A stretch of 64,000 nt of DNA from Ktedonobacter sp. SOSP1-85 (GTDB lineage Bacteria > Chloroflexota > Ktedonobacteria > Ktedonobacterales > Ktedonobacteraceae): NCBI RefSeq assembly GCF_016587415.1, contig NZ_BNJI01000002.1, positions 1,240,001 to 1,304,000 on the forward strand. The letters are read 5' to 3'. Made by a program: the position numbers and the translations under genes. The notes under the pieces were generated by a model, which saw only the letters and a program-made list of their open reading frames with translations, did not search any database and was not told the origin of the DNA. Each line of letters starts with the position of its first letter. Positions within the stretch are counted from its first letter, which is position 1. Positions 50,523 through 59,075 of this stretch are shown in pieces.

Positions 50523-51446
50523 ATGTTTGCTTTTGTCAATACGCCCAGAAATGAGATCCCAATCGAACTGCGCGAGGTAGCTGAACCGCAGGCGGCCGAC
50601 CATGAGGCTATTGTGGAGGTCCAGGCTTTTTCGCTGAACCGGGGAGAACTGGCCTTGCTGGCCATGCGCCCGGAAGGATGGCGACCTGGCCAGGACATCG
50701 CGGGCATCGTGGTGAAGCGCGCTGCCGATGGGAGTGGCCCAGATGCTGGAACACGCGTCGTGGGGCTCGCTGAACAAGGAGGGTGGGGACAACACGCTGC
50801 ACTTCCGACAGATCGCCTGGCTGTCTTGCCGGAACGTGTCAGCTTCGCCCAAGCTGCAGCCCTGCCAATGGCCGGTCATACGGCTCTGCGCATCCTGCGT
50901 TTCGGCGATGTGCTGCTGGGCAAGCGCATCTTGATTACAGGGGCCGCAGGTGGCGTTGGTCGTTTTGCTGTTCAACTGGCGGCCAGAGAGGGGGCAGAAG
51001 TCACAGGTGTGGTTGGTCGTCCCGAGCGGGCAGAGGGGCTGCGTGAGCTTGGAGCAAGTGAGGTGATCACACAGATTGAACAGGCACAGGGTCTCTTTGA
51101 CGTGATCTTAGAATCAGCAGGAGGGGCTTCGTTAACCAAAGCGCTTCATCTGGTAGCTCCTCACGGGACGATTGTCGTTTTCGGCAACTCTTCAGGGGAA
51201 GACACGCCTTTCAATCTCTATCATCTGTTTGGGCACGAAGGCATGCGCCTGCAAACGTTCTTCTCATACAATCCAGGCACGACCACCACCCTGAGTGCCG
51301 ATCTCACCTCTCTGGTGACCCTTGTCGCAGCAGGGAAACTGACGGCACCAATTGGATTAGAAACCAGTTGGCACGAACTCATCCCTACACTAACAGATCT
51401 ACAAGATCGACAGATCCAGGGAAAAGCCGTCTTCCATGTGAGTTGA
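50523..51446 (+). CDS. NADPH:quinone oxidoreductase-like zinc-free MDR dehydrogenase
   Basis: This 307-residue medium-chain dehydrogenase/reductase has a GroES-like N-terminal domain (EVQAFSLNRGELALLAMRPEGWRPGQDIAGIVVKR) and a Rossmann domain with ILITGAAGGVGRFAVQLAAREGAEVTGVVGR. The zinc-binding Cys/His set of alcohol dehydrogenases is absent, which points to the quinone oxidoreductase group that reduces quinones or enones with NADPH. AAGGAGAG precedes the ATG. Its expression is probably controlled by the divergent HxlR gene. Confidence 0.88.
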   Translation: MFAFVNTPRNEIPIELREVAEPQAADHEAIVEVQAFSLNRGELALLAMRPEGWRPGQDIAGIVVKRAADGSGPDAGTRVVGLAEQGGWGQHAALPTDRLAVLPERVSFAQAAALPMAGHTALRILRFGDVLLGKRILITGAAGGVGRFAVQLAAREGAEVTGVVGRPERAEGLRELGASEVITQIEQAQGLFDVILESAGGASLTKALHLVAPHGTIVVFGNSSGEDTPFNLYHLFGHEGMRLQTFFSYNPGTTTTLSADLTSLVTLVAAGKLTAPIGLETSWHELIPTLTDLQDRQIQGKAVFHVS

Positions 51447-52032
51447 GTGAACAATCCAGGTCGAGCCATCCTTTGGGGAGCGGTACACCCACGAGAGGCG
51501 CAACGAGTTTGCATAGCTGATCCAGAGAGACTGGCGGAGCCATGAAAAAGGTGTCTCCTGAAAGAGAAGAAAGCTCAAATTTTTTCTCACAAGGAGGCAC
51601 CTTTTCAGTATGACGCTTTCGACTGTCATCGTCCAGACGACACCAGAATCGCTGCCGTCCATCCCAGGCTGTTCTGTTTTACGTATGAGAGTAGAACTCA
51701 GTAAGGGGATAGACAAGACCTCTGAGATGTTTCCCGCACTTCCTACACTCAAGCTGCGCATTGAGCCTTTCTCCATCACCAGGACAGAACCAGTGCCACC
51801 CTCCATGAAATTGTTTGTTAAAAGGAGCATAAGAACAGCAATCAAAACGATGCGCAAACATGATCAAACGTGCGCTTGTTGCACACATTCGTATACGTTG
51901 ACAGAGAGACGATAGTATCGTATGATACACCCATCAAATAAGAAAGAATGTTCTACATCAGGGCATCTTCTGTTTCTGGCAAGAGAAGATGTTTTCCGCC
52001 TTTCGGGGTGGTGTTGAAAGAGAAGGGGTTTC
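51447..52032. other. Interval with a degraded, unassigned minus-strand coding relic
   Basis: On the minus strand protein-like pieces appear in alternating frames: WHWFCPGDGERLNAQLECRKCGKHLRGLVYPLTE (about 51700-51810) and KKFELSSLSGDTFFMAPPVSLDQLCKLVAPLVGVPLPKGWLDLDCS (about 51440-51590). The first has a CxxC ribbon. No family was recognised and no intact frame exists. The last 60 bases before the TnpB start contain a small GC hairpin (CCGCCTTTCGGGGTGG). Confidence 0.35.
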
Positions 52033-53250
52033 ATGCTCCTCTGCAAAAAGATCAAGCTTGACCTTAGCGAGCAGGACACGGCCACCCTTGAGTTCATGCA
52101 AGGCAAATGCAGAGGCCTCTACAATTGGTGGGTCATGAGGCTCAGAGACGGAGAGAAGTGGCGCTTCAACGCCTGCAAGAAAACGCTGGCCGAGAGTCGT
52201 GCCTATGATCCTGAACTCAATCAGGTGTATGGCAAGTTGCTTGCCGAAGTCTACTATCGCCTGGATGCAGCCATGAAAGCCTTCTTTCGTCGGGTCGCCA
52301 ATGGGGAAACCCCAGGCTTTCCCCGCGTGCGACCTCGCCATGGCTTCTTTACCCTGTGTTATCCGGCGATGTATCTCACGCGTGAGGGAAACACGCTCAT
52401 CTTGCCCACAGGAGGCAAGGGCAAGCACAAACGCTTTCCTGCCATCCGTGCCGCACTCACGGAACTGCCTCCCGAAGGCTTTGGAGAGGTGGCCATCAGT
52501 CGCGATGGCAGGGGCAACTACTACGCCTCTTTCAGCTACCGACAGCCCGAGCAAGCCAAACGCGATGGTGACACCGTGGCTTTCGATCTGGGCATCAAGA
52601 CGCTGGCAACTGGCGTCACGCAAGAGGGCCGGATCTATCACATCGGTGGGTTCAAAGGCTCGCGTTGGTACAACAGACAACGAGATAAGCTACGTTCGAA
52701 ACGTAGCAAGTGCAAGAAGAAATCCCGTCGCTCTCTTCATCTGAGCAAGGTGTACAAGCGCGTTTCACAGAGGAAGCGCAACAAACAGCGCGATAGCCTG
52801 CACAAGGCGTCGCATCTCATCGCACGGCGATTGGTTGAGAGAACTGTCGTCGTGGGGGATCTCTCTCAACGGCAAATGGTCATGAAAGAGCATCAGGAGC
52901 GCAACAAGGCGCTCAATCGGGCAGTCTATAACGACTGGGGCTTGTCTGCCTTTGTCCAGATGCTCACCTACAAATGCCAGCTGTATGGGAAAGAGCTTCA
53001 GTTCGTAGATGAGCGCAACACGTCCAAGCAGTGTAGTGGCTGTGGAAATCTGCACGCCATGCCCCTGTGGAAAAGAACGTATCAGTGCGCGGAATGTGGA
53101 CTCAGCATGGATCGAGACGACAATAGCGTCGTCAACATCTTGATGAGGTTCCTTGCCCGGCGAGGGCCACACACTCGGCTTACCGAGTGCGGTGTGCTGC
53201 AGGCGACCCAAAGCGGCGTAGATGCCATGGAGGCATCCTGTGAGGGGTAA
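52033..53250 (+). CDS. tnpB: Solo IS607-type TnpB with relocated RuvC-II glutamate
   Basis: This 405-residue homologue of the TnpB at 42036 shares its start (MLLCKKIKLDLSEQD), RuvC-I (VAFDLGIKTLATG) and RuvC-III (MDRDDNSVVNIL). It has the same Gly at the usual RuvC-II position (VVVGDLSQRQM) and a Glu in FVDERNTSKQCSGCG. GAGAAGGGG lies before the ATG. No serine transposase is present, but its 3' flank is almost identical to that of the complete IS607 element. It therefore probably derives from such an element by loss of tnpA. Confidence 0.9.
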   Translation: MLLCKKIKLDLSEQDTATLEFMQGKCRGLYNWWVMRLRDGEKWRFNACKKTLAESRAYDPELNQVYGKLLAEVYYRLDAAMKAFFRRVANGETPGFPRVRPRHGFFTLCYPAMYLTREGNTLILPTGGKGKHKRFPAIRAALTELPPEGFGEVAISRDGRGNYYASFSYRQPEQAKRDGDTVAFDLGIKTLATGVTQEGRIYHIGGFKGSRWYNRQRDKLRSKRSKCKKKSRRSLHLSKVYKRVSQRKRNKQRDSLHKASHLIARRLVERTVVVGDLSQRQMVMKEHQERNKALNRAVYNDWGLSAFVQMLTYKCQLYGKELQFVDERNTSKQCSGCGNLHAMPLWKRTYQCAECGLSMDRDDNSVVNILMRFLARRGPHTRLTECGVLQATQSGVDAMEASCEG

Positions 53251-53313
53251 GTGCAGCAATTGGATCTATTCGAATGGGCTTCGCGCACATTTGAGTAGAT
53301 TTAGAAAGGCAGG
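53251..53313 (+). ncRNA. Predicted 3' guide-RNA scaffold of the IS607-type TnpB (copy 2)
   Basis: From the stop codon to TTTAGAAAGGCAG the sequence differs at one base from the 3' flank of the TnpB at 42036, then diverges. It contains the inverted motif ATCTATTCGAATGGG / GCGCACATTTGAG region. The following bases (GAACAAGAGATGACAGAGAC) would be the guide, and they are the start of the methyltransferase gene. Confidence 0.55.
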
Positions 53314-53321
53314 AACAAGAG

Positions 53322-54320
53322 ATGACAGAGACAGATGACCAGACACCAGCGGAAAGTGCCAATCTGAGCGCGCTGAGCGATCTGTGCACACCCTGGTGTA
53401 TCCATGTGGTGGCAACCTTGCGGATCGCCGACCATATCGCCGCTGGCATCACCGCTATCAAGTCCCTTGCCGATAAGGCAGAGTGCAATGCCGACTTCCT
53501 ACAGAGGGTGCTCAGGCACCTGGTGTGCAAGGGCGTCTTTGTCGAGCCAACACCCGGTCAATTCGCGTTGAATGAAGCAGCCCAGGGATTGCTCGATCCC
53601 GTCTTCCTTGATCTGGGCGGGATCGGCGGTCGCATAGCCTATGCCTGGGGCAGCCTTCTCAGCGCAGTTCGGACAGGCGCTCCCGCCTACCATGAGATTT
53701 TCGGTCTGCCTTTCTGGGAGGACCTGCAAGCGCATCCGGACGTCGCGGCGAGCTTTGACGCGCTGATGGGGTCGGCAGGTCACGGCACGCCCAACCCGGA
53801 GGTGCTCCTCACGGGAGACTGGGAGGAGGTCAAGACGGTGGTGGATGTCGGCGGTGGAACGGGAGCCTTGCTTGCGGAGATCTTACGTGCCCACCCTCAG
53901 ATCCAGGGCACCCTGGTCGATTTCCCTGGGACGGTGGCCCGCGCAGGCTCGATCTTGCAGGAGGCTGGCGTGAGTGAACGTGTCCGAACGGTTGGGCAAA
54001 GCTTCTTCGACCCGCTGCCGGCCGGGGCGGATCTCTATCTCCTGAAGTCTATCCTCAACGATTGGCCCGACCGAGAAGCACAGCTCATCTTGAGCCGTTG
54101 TGCCGAGGCAGCACGCCCGAGCGGCCGCCTGATGATCCTGGGCGGGGTGTTGCCAGATGGCAGTGTGAATTCTCTTCTCACACCGGAGATAGTCTTACTT
54201 GGAGGCAAGGACCGCACGCTCAACGAGTTTCGAGAGCTTGCCCACCAGGCTGGGCTCAAGGTTCAGGCTGTCGGGCAGCTCCCATCTGGCCGCTTTGCTG
54301 TCGAGTGCCATCCAATGTGA
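53322..54320 (+). CDS. SAM-dependent O-methyltransferase (PF00891 type)
   Basis: This 332-residue methyltransferase has an N-terminal winged-helix dimerisation domain (IAAGITAIKSLADKAECNADFLQRVLRHLVCKGVF). The C-terminal Rossmann domain has the SAM motif VVDVGGGTGALLAEILRAHP, then LVDFPGTVARA and YLLKSILNDWPDREAQLILSRC. This group methylates hydroxyls of small molecules such as polyketides or carotenoids. The start codon follows the TnpB right end by only 8 bp, so the TnpB insertion has replaced its native promoter. It may be transcribed from the TnpB unit. Confidence 0.88.
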   Translation: MTETDDQTPAESANLSALSDLCTPWCIHVVATLRIADHIAAGITAIKSLADKAECNADFLQRVLRHLVCKGVFVEPTPGQFALNEAAQGLLDPVFLDLGGIGGRIAYAWGSLLSAVRTGAPAYHEIFGLPFWEDLQAHPDVAASFDALMGSAGHGTPNPEVLLTGDWEEVKTVVDVGGGTGALLAEILRAHPQIQGTLVDFPGTVARAGSILQEAGVSERVRTVGQSFFDPLPAGADLYLLKSILNDWPDREAQLILSRCAEAARPSGRLMILGGVLPDGSVNSLLTPEIVLLGGKDRTLNEFRELAHQAGLKVQAVGQLPSGRFAVECHPM

Positions 54321-54424
54321 TGCCATTGCCATCCCACTGGATAATCGCTTGAGAAGCAAGAATGAAAACGGAGCGCCATCGCCGAAAGTGATGGCGTTCT
54401 TCTCTGAAAATATGATCAAAATTT

Positions 54425-54812
54425 GACACATATCGGAACTCCGTCAAGTTGGAGCCTTCCTCCGGCAGATCGATCAAGCCTATCCGCAGAGCGAGAAAAT
54501 CTACGTGATCATGGATAATTGGTCGATTCACCAGCATCAAGAGATCAAGGCGGTTCTGGACACTCTGCCACGTCTGGAAGGAGTTTGGCTCCCAACCTAT
54601 GCCCCTTGGCTTAATCCAATTGAGAAACTCTGGCGTAAGTTTTGTTAGGAGGTCTGGCATTTGCATCGTTTGGCGGACCAATGGGACATATTCCAACAGC
54701 GGGTCCATGCGTTCTTCGCCCAATTTTTTGCAGGGATCCACCGAGCTCTTGCGCTACGTTGGCTTACGGGGCGAAGGTATGCTTGCCACTGCTCTGTGCT
54801 ACCCCTGATTAC
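54425..54812 (+). pseudogene. IS630-family transposase, C-terminal relic
   Basis: The plus strand reads KIYVIMDNWSIHQHQEIKAVLDTLPRLEGVWLPTYAPWLNPIEKLWRKF, the second half of an IS630 DDE domain. A stop (TAG) and a frame change to LLRYVGLRGEG-like sequence follow. The N-terminal half is missing. Confidence 0.7.
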
Positions 54813-54843
54813 CGTTCTTGGTTGTTAATGTTTATCACACCGA

Positions 54844-54853
54844 GCGTAAAACC
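54844..54853. repeat. Target duplication of Tn5-like copy 2, left
   Basis: GCGTAAAACC is repeated exactly at 56340-56349. Confidence 0.85.
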
Positions 54854-56339
54854 CTGACACTTACACACAAATCATGAAGGATGGAGACGAGCGGCGAGAT
54901 GAACGCCCTCCAAGACGTCCATGACCCGCATCCATCCTTTCCATAAGGTCTGCCATCCTGGTGGTCCATCACTCTTCCGGTCGAGGTAACCTCCCAGACG
55001 GGCAATTGCGCGCCACAAGTGCTCGGCCGTCACAATGTTGCGGTAACGGTGATCCAACAAGATCACGGCCTGGATAGCCTCTTGAGAAACCACATTCCCC
55101 GCAGGGATCTCGGTGGCTTGCTGTGCCGCTTGTCGTATCAGCAACAGGCGCAAGGCAATGGGAGTGAGGATGGCTAACAGGTTCCATTGGGCCTGCATGC
55201 TTTGCAGATTGTGCTGCTCCATCCGACAGCCAGTTTTGAGTGCCTTGTGGAAGTCCTCCAGTAGCCAACGCCAGCCATACCATTGCACCACCTCCCATGC
55301 CTCGCTTGGGCAAGTGATCGGCAGCGTGGTCAACACGATCCATTCTAACGGTTCTTGCCCTTCGGGTGGGGACGGTTCCCAAACCCGGACGACCCAGGCG
55401 ACAATCTCCGTTTTGCGCAAACAGGCTCCGTTCACAGGTGGCTGGACTCGCACCTTTTGAAAATTCATCTGTAAGAGTGCTTCTCGCTTGGGCTGAGCAT
55501 GCTGGGCAGGAATGTGCACCAGATGGGCATCTACGCCAGGGAGGGCACGAGCCAGGGCCTTGAGATGCCCTTCGTCGAGCCTTGCTTGCGCATCCCCTTG
55601 GGAAATCTCCACGTTACGATCCTGGGCCACTCGCAACACAAAATCATACTCTAGATCCTCACACGTCTGCCAAAACGTGTAGACATCGCTGCCGCTATCG
55701 CTTACATAGACCCATTGATGATGCTCAGGCACTCGCCCGATCTGCCGCACGCTCTCTTCCCAGACGTGGGATTCTCGCTCTCTCTTTTTGCGCTCCGCCT
55801 TGGTTTCCCCAACGGGAGCAAGCTGACGAATGAAGGGTGAGAGCGTCATACATCCTAAGATCTGCTGGTTGTGCGGATTCATTGCAAGCACGGTGTGTAA
55901 ACTGAAGCCAATATCTTTTTTGCTGTTGCCCATCGGCCCTCGTCCTTTGAGTGCATGATGGGTCGAAAAGTCAAACTCGGTCGTGTCTGCCAGCAGCAGG
56001 GTGCAAAAGTGTTGGGTTGCCTCGCCGTAGACCTGGCTCCAGTGGGGAGCCAGGATATCCTGATAGGTGATGGCGTCCAGATTCAGCAGGCGATAGGCCC
56101 CCTGCGTTTCGCCCCAGGTCTGCAACGCATGAGGCAAGGAACCCGATGGGGTTGTTGCCAACGCGCTGGAGACCTTGAGCAAACGATCTGTGCGTCGTGG
56201 ATCCCCCAATTCTGCTGCTCCGAAGGTCTGGGCGGCCCATTCGTCGGCATGCTGCAAAGGTTCTTGTTCCATGAGCCTTCCTCCTTGGCTTTTTCACGCT
56301 TTTCTTTTCAGCACGCCAAAACTTGTGTGTAAGTGTCAG
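54854..56339 (-). mobile_element. Tn5/IS50-like insertion sequence, copy 2 (1486 bp)
   Basis: The ends CTGACACTTACACACAAAT and the inverse of CTGACACTTACACACAAGT enclose a complete transposase gene and are flanked by a 10-bp duplication. The target is an IS200/IS605-type left end, which resumes as CCCCTGGCTTTAGCC on the right side. The length equals that of copy 1. Confidence 0.9.
54872..56272 (-). CDS. Tn5-like (IS4-family, IS50 group) transposase
   Basis: This intact 466-residue transposase has an N-terminal DNA-binding domain, WAAQTFGAAELGDPRRTDRLLKVSSALA. Catalytic Asp residues are in LLLADTTEFDF and VYVSDSGSDVYTF, and the catalytic Glu is in WLLEDFHKALKTGCRMEQ, within the YREK-type signature region. 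TnpA of this group works by cut-and-paste through hairpin intermediates. With ends matching several MITEs nearby, it is the best local source for their mobilisation. Confidence 0.92.
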   Translation of the reverse strand: MEQEPLQHADEWAAQTFGAAELGDPRRTDRLLKVSSALATTPSGSLPHALQTWGETQGAYRLLNLDAITYQDILAPHWSQVYGEATQHFCTLLLADTTEFDFSTHHALKGRGPMGNSKKDIGFSLHTVLAMNPHNQQILGCMTLSPFIRQLAPVGETKAERKKRERESHVWEESVRQIGRVPEHHQWVYVSDSGSDVYTFWQTCEDLEYDFVLRVAQDRNVEISQGDAQARLDEGHLKALARALPGVDAHLVHIPAQHAQPKREALLQMNFQKVRVQPPVNGACLRKTEIVAWVVRVWEPSPPEGQEPLEWIVLTTLPITCPSEAWEVVQWYGWRWLLEDFHKALKTGCRMEQHNLQSMQAQWNLLAILTPIALRLLLIRQAAQQATEIPAGNVVSQEAIQAVILLDHRYRNIVTAEHLWRAIARLGGYLDRKSDGPPGWQTLWKGWMRVMDVLEGVHLAARLHPS

Positions 56340-56362
56340 GCGTAAAACCCCTGGCTTTAGCC

Positions 56363-56526
56363 CTGGCACTTATACACAAATATGTGATCTTGAGAAAGAA
56401 CACGGAAGCGATGCGCTGCAGGTGCCTCGTTTTCCCCCATACGAGAGGTGACACACTTTTGGTGAAAAAGTCGCTTGTCTCGTCAAGCTGAAAGCACATC
56501 ATTGTGCATCAAGGGGCGTTTTTTTC
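56363..56526. mobile_element. Tn5-like MITE, copy 4, left part
   Basis: It starts CTGGCACTTATACACAAAT (one change in the end) and matches copy 3 up to GGGGCGTTTTTTTC. There a 4.1-kb transposon interrupts it; the remainder is at 60683-60748. Together the halves make 230 bp. Confidence 0.8.
56518..56526. repeat. 9-bp target duplication of the cargo transposon, left
   Basis: GTTTTTTTC here and at 60674-60682; uninterrupted MITE copy 3 has a single GTTTTTTTC at this point. Confidence 0.8.
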
Positions 56527-56639
56527 TAGAGCCGCATTTTTTTCTGGGATGGCTGTTCCCATCTCCACATGCGAAACATGTACCTCTTCAGTGAGTCACG
56601 TCACAATTGAGTAGTCCTTCACGACAGCAGTGCTAGAAC

Positions 56640-56850
56640 TTGCGAGTCAGCGCAGCTGTGCGAGTCCTCGACGAGCTTTGCGTTTGTCTCCCCAAGTAAA
56701 GGGCATCGGATCGGCATTCCAGTCAGCCACTCCCTGCTCCAGCCAAGCGATGATTTCTTCACCGTCTGTAGGTGGAATTGGAAATAGACTGGCACACGAT
56801 GATACACTGCATCGACTCGGCCATATGTAGCCAGAACTCGCCCAAAGATG
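56640..56850 (-). pseudogene. IS630-like transposase, C-terminal relic
   Basis: The minus strand reads TDGEEIIAWLEQGVADWNADPMPFTWGDKRKARRGLAQLR, resembling the tail of IS630-type transposases. An upstream piece (VYHRVPVYFQFHLQ) is in another frame. It is not functional. Confidence 0.5.
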
Positions 56851-56935
56851 CAGAGATTCGACCATGCTTTCTTCCCAGATCAGATATGTCCCTCTCAACT
56901 GCGTGCTTGACGTTCAAAGTGGAGAATGCACACTC

Positions 56936-56993
56936 TTGACTGCAGGCGCAATCTTCTCTATACTGATACTAGTATCATTTGATACTAGTATCA
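56936..56993 (+). promoter_or_regulatory. Promoter with two tandem palindromic TetR-type operators
   Basis: TTGACT (56936-56941) and TATACT (56959-56964) are spaced by 17 bp. Two identical 14-bp perfect palindromes TGATACTAGTATCA follow at 56964-56977 and 56980-56993, 2 bp apart. They cover the expected transcription start, so a bound repressor would block initiation. Confidence 0.75.
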
Positions 56994-57023
56994 TAAATTT
57001 ATCACAGAAGGAAGAAAACAACG

Positions 57024-58187
57024 ATGACTGAACACACTCAGGAAAAGGCCAGCGAGCGGAAACGCTTTTACTTTCAAGACCCCTTCACCGATCTCGCTTT
57101 TCTTCACACCCTGACGCTGCATGGCTTCAAGGGCTCTGAGATTGGGGAATGTTACTCCGCCGCCGCCCAGATCCAGGAGGGCGACATCCAAAGCTGGAGA
57201 GATGCTTGGAACGGACTCGCGGAAAAGGTCGAAGAGGTTGGAAGACTTGCCGAAGCAAAGGGGCATCGGGTCAGCGCCAGGGAGGCCTATCTGCGGGCCG
57301 TCACCTATTACCGCAATGTGGCGTGGGGATGGCGAGTTTCTGATCCGCACTACCGAGCCACAATCGAGAAGTCGCGCGCTCTCTTCCAGCAGTTCGCGAC
57401 GCTTTCCGATCCCCCCATTGAGGTCGTTGAGGTCCCCTATGAGGGAACCGTTCTTCCGGGGTACTTCCTGCGACCCGATGTAAGCTCGCGGCAGCGTCCG
57501 ACGATCGTCATCGGCGATAATGCGAGCGAAGAACTCTACTACTGGGTGGCACCTCCTGCGCTGGAACGCGGCTACAACGCACTGCTGGTGGACCTGCCGG
57601 GCATCGGCTTGAACTCGTTCAATGGGCTCGTGTTCCGTAGTGATACCGAGGTGCCGGTCAAGGCTGTGATCGACTACCTGTGCTCACGCAACGACGTGGA
57701 CCCGGCACGGATCGCGGCCTATGGAGGTGGCGAAGGGGGTGGCTATATCATGACTCGTGCGGCGTCCCGTGAGCATCGCATTGCCGCATGTGTGGTCGAT
57801 CCGCTGGTCTTCAACATGGAGCCAATCGCGCCCCTGTTCTTCAAGAACGTCCTTCCCGGACCTGAGGATCAAGAAACGTTAGCCTCGAATGCTGGCACGG
57901 TTATCCCGCTCATTTGGGGCCTTACCAACCCTGAGGCCATCAAGCAAATGCAGGTTGAACTCGGTGACATTACGTGCCCAACCCTCTGCCTGAATGACTC
58001 ACGCGATTATCCAGAACTGCTTGAGCAGGCCCGCGAAGCCGTTGCGACTATCGCGAACAGGCGAGCAAGTCAGCACATCTTCGTCCCCGAAGATGGGGCC
58101 AGCTACCGGCAACTCGACAATTTCGGTTTGAAGCATCGGGTGATGTTCGATTGGCTCGATGAGGTCTTTGCCTCTCAGGGAAGGTGA
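57024..58187 (+). CDS. Alpha/beta-hydrolase-fold protein with atypical nucleophile site
   Basis: This 387-residue protein resembles FrsA/2,6-dihydroxypseudooxynicotine-hydrolase-like enzymes. It has an N-terminal helical cap (SWRDAWNGLAEKVEEVGRLAEAKGHRVSAREAYLRA) and then the hydrolase core (TIVIGDNASEELYYWVAPPALERGYNALLVDLPGIG). The nucleophile elbow, normally GxSxGG, reads AAYGGGEGGGYIM, so the Ser is replaced by Glu. The usual His near the end (EGAxHC-type) is also not obvious (EDGASYRQL). It may be inactive or use other chemistry. The start has GAAGGAAG. It is the first gene of the operon with TetR. Confidence 0.8.
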   Translation: MTEHTQEKASERKRFYFQDPFTDLAFLHTLTLHGFKGSEIGECYSAAAQIQEGDIQSWRDAWNGLAEKVEEVGRLAEAKGHRVSAREAYLRAVTYYRNVAWGWRVSDPHYRATIEKSRALFQQFATLSDPPIEVVEVPYEGTVLPGYFLRPDVSSRQRPTIVIGDNASEELYYWVAPPALERGYNALLVDLPGIGLNSFNGLVFRSDTEVPVKAVIDYLCSRNDVDPARIAAYGGGEGGGYIMTRAASREHRIAACVVDPLVFNMEPIAPLFFKNVLPGPEDQETLASNAGTVIPLIWGLTNPEAIKQMQVELGDITCPTLCLNDSRDYPELLEQAREAVATIANRRASQHIFVPEDGASYRQLDNFGLKHRVMFDWLDEVFASQGR

Positions 58188-58214
58188 CTCGTCCTGGGTG
58201 CAGTGAGGTGAAAT

Positions 58215-58832
58215 ATGCATAACGATGATCGGACGCTTGAGAACTGGCGCGAGCAGAAGAAGAACAAGACGAAAGCGGCCATTCAGCGGGAAGCCTTGCA
58301 ATTGTTTCGTGAGCAGGGCTACAGCGCTACGACAGCAGAACAGATTGCCGAGGCAGCGGAGGTTTCGCGTGCGACATTCTTTCGCTACTTCCCCACCAAG
58401 GCCGATATCGTCCTCTACGATGTCTTCGCGTCAAAAACCCTGGCAAGATTTCTGGCGATGCCTGCTGAGATGAAACCGCTTCGGGCGCTTCAGCATGCGC
58501 TCCTGAAGGCGCTTGACGAAACCTCCGTTGAGGAGCGCGAGCAGGAGCGGCAACGCGAGGCATTGTTACGAACAGAACCGGAGTTGCGCAAGCAAATGCC
58601 TGACCTTTTTGCCAGGAGATTACCACTTGTTGCCGAGGCACTGGCAGAACGATTGGGACGGCCTCATGATGATCTGGAGGCCCTCGTTCTCGCTGGGGCG
58701 GTCGTAGGGATAGCGATGGCCTTATGGACTGTCGTAGAGCAGGATCTCTCTGAAGGCTTTATCGAACGCCATGTGGCTTTGCTCAACAAAGCTTTGGTGC
58801 TCCTGGCTGCAGTCATAGACAGGGATGGGTAG
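58215..58832 (+). CDS. TetR-family transcriptional regulator
   Basis: This 205-residue repressor has the helix-turn-helix AIQREALQLFREQGYSATTAEQIAEAAEVSRATFFRYFPTKADIV and a helical ligand domain. It is co-directional with the hydrolase 28 bp upstream. The two palindromes at the operon promoter are the probable binding sites, giving negative autoregulation. The ligand is unknown. Confidence 0.88.
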   Translation: MHNDDRTLENWREQKKNKTKAAIQREALQLFREQGYSATTAEQIAEAAEVSRATFFRYFPTKADIVLYDVFASKTLARFLAMPAEMKPLRALQHALLKALDETSVEEREQERQREALLRTEPELRKQMPDLFARRLPLVAEALAERLGRPHDDLEALVLAGAVVGIAMALWTVVEQDLSEGFIERHVALLNKALVLLAAVIDRDG

Positions 58833-59075
58833 ATGCCCTATCACTTACAGGAAAGAGAGAACACGGTATGTAACAAGCAAATTGCCTTTCAGTATATAGA
58901 AAACAAGCAGAAACAGCCAACCCATCTGATTGGATCTCTGTAAAAAGAATCCCAATCAACAGGTATATTGCCGTAAAAAGTGTATCACGGTACCAGAGAA
59001 AAGGGCAACTTGAAGCTGCAATACGCCTGTTGATTTCTCATGCCCCATTGGAATGGAAAGAAAGAAGGTGGCACC

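Noticed and set aside
46824..56339. Composite transposon formed by the two Tn5-like insertion sequences (9.5 kb with TnpB, HxlR, quinone oxidoreductase and methyltransferase genes)
   Set aside because: Copy 2 has its own 10-bp target duplication, the outer flanks GCTTTAGCC and GCGTAAAACC do not match, and the two transposases are well diverged. They inserted independently.
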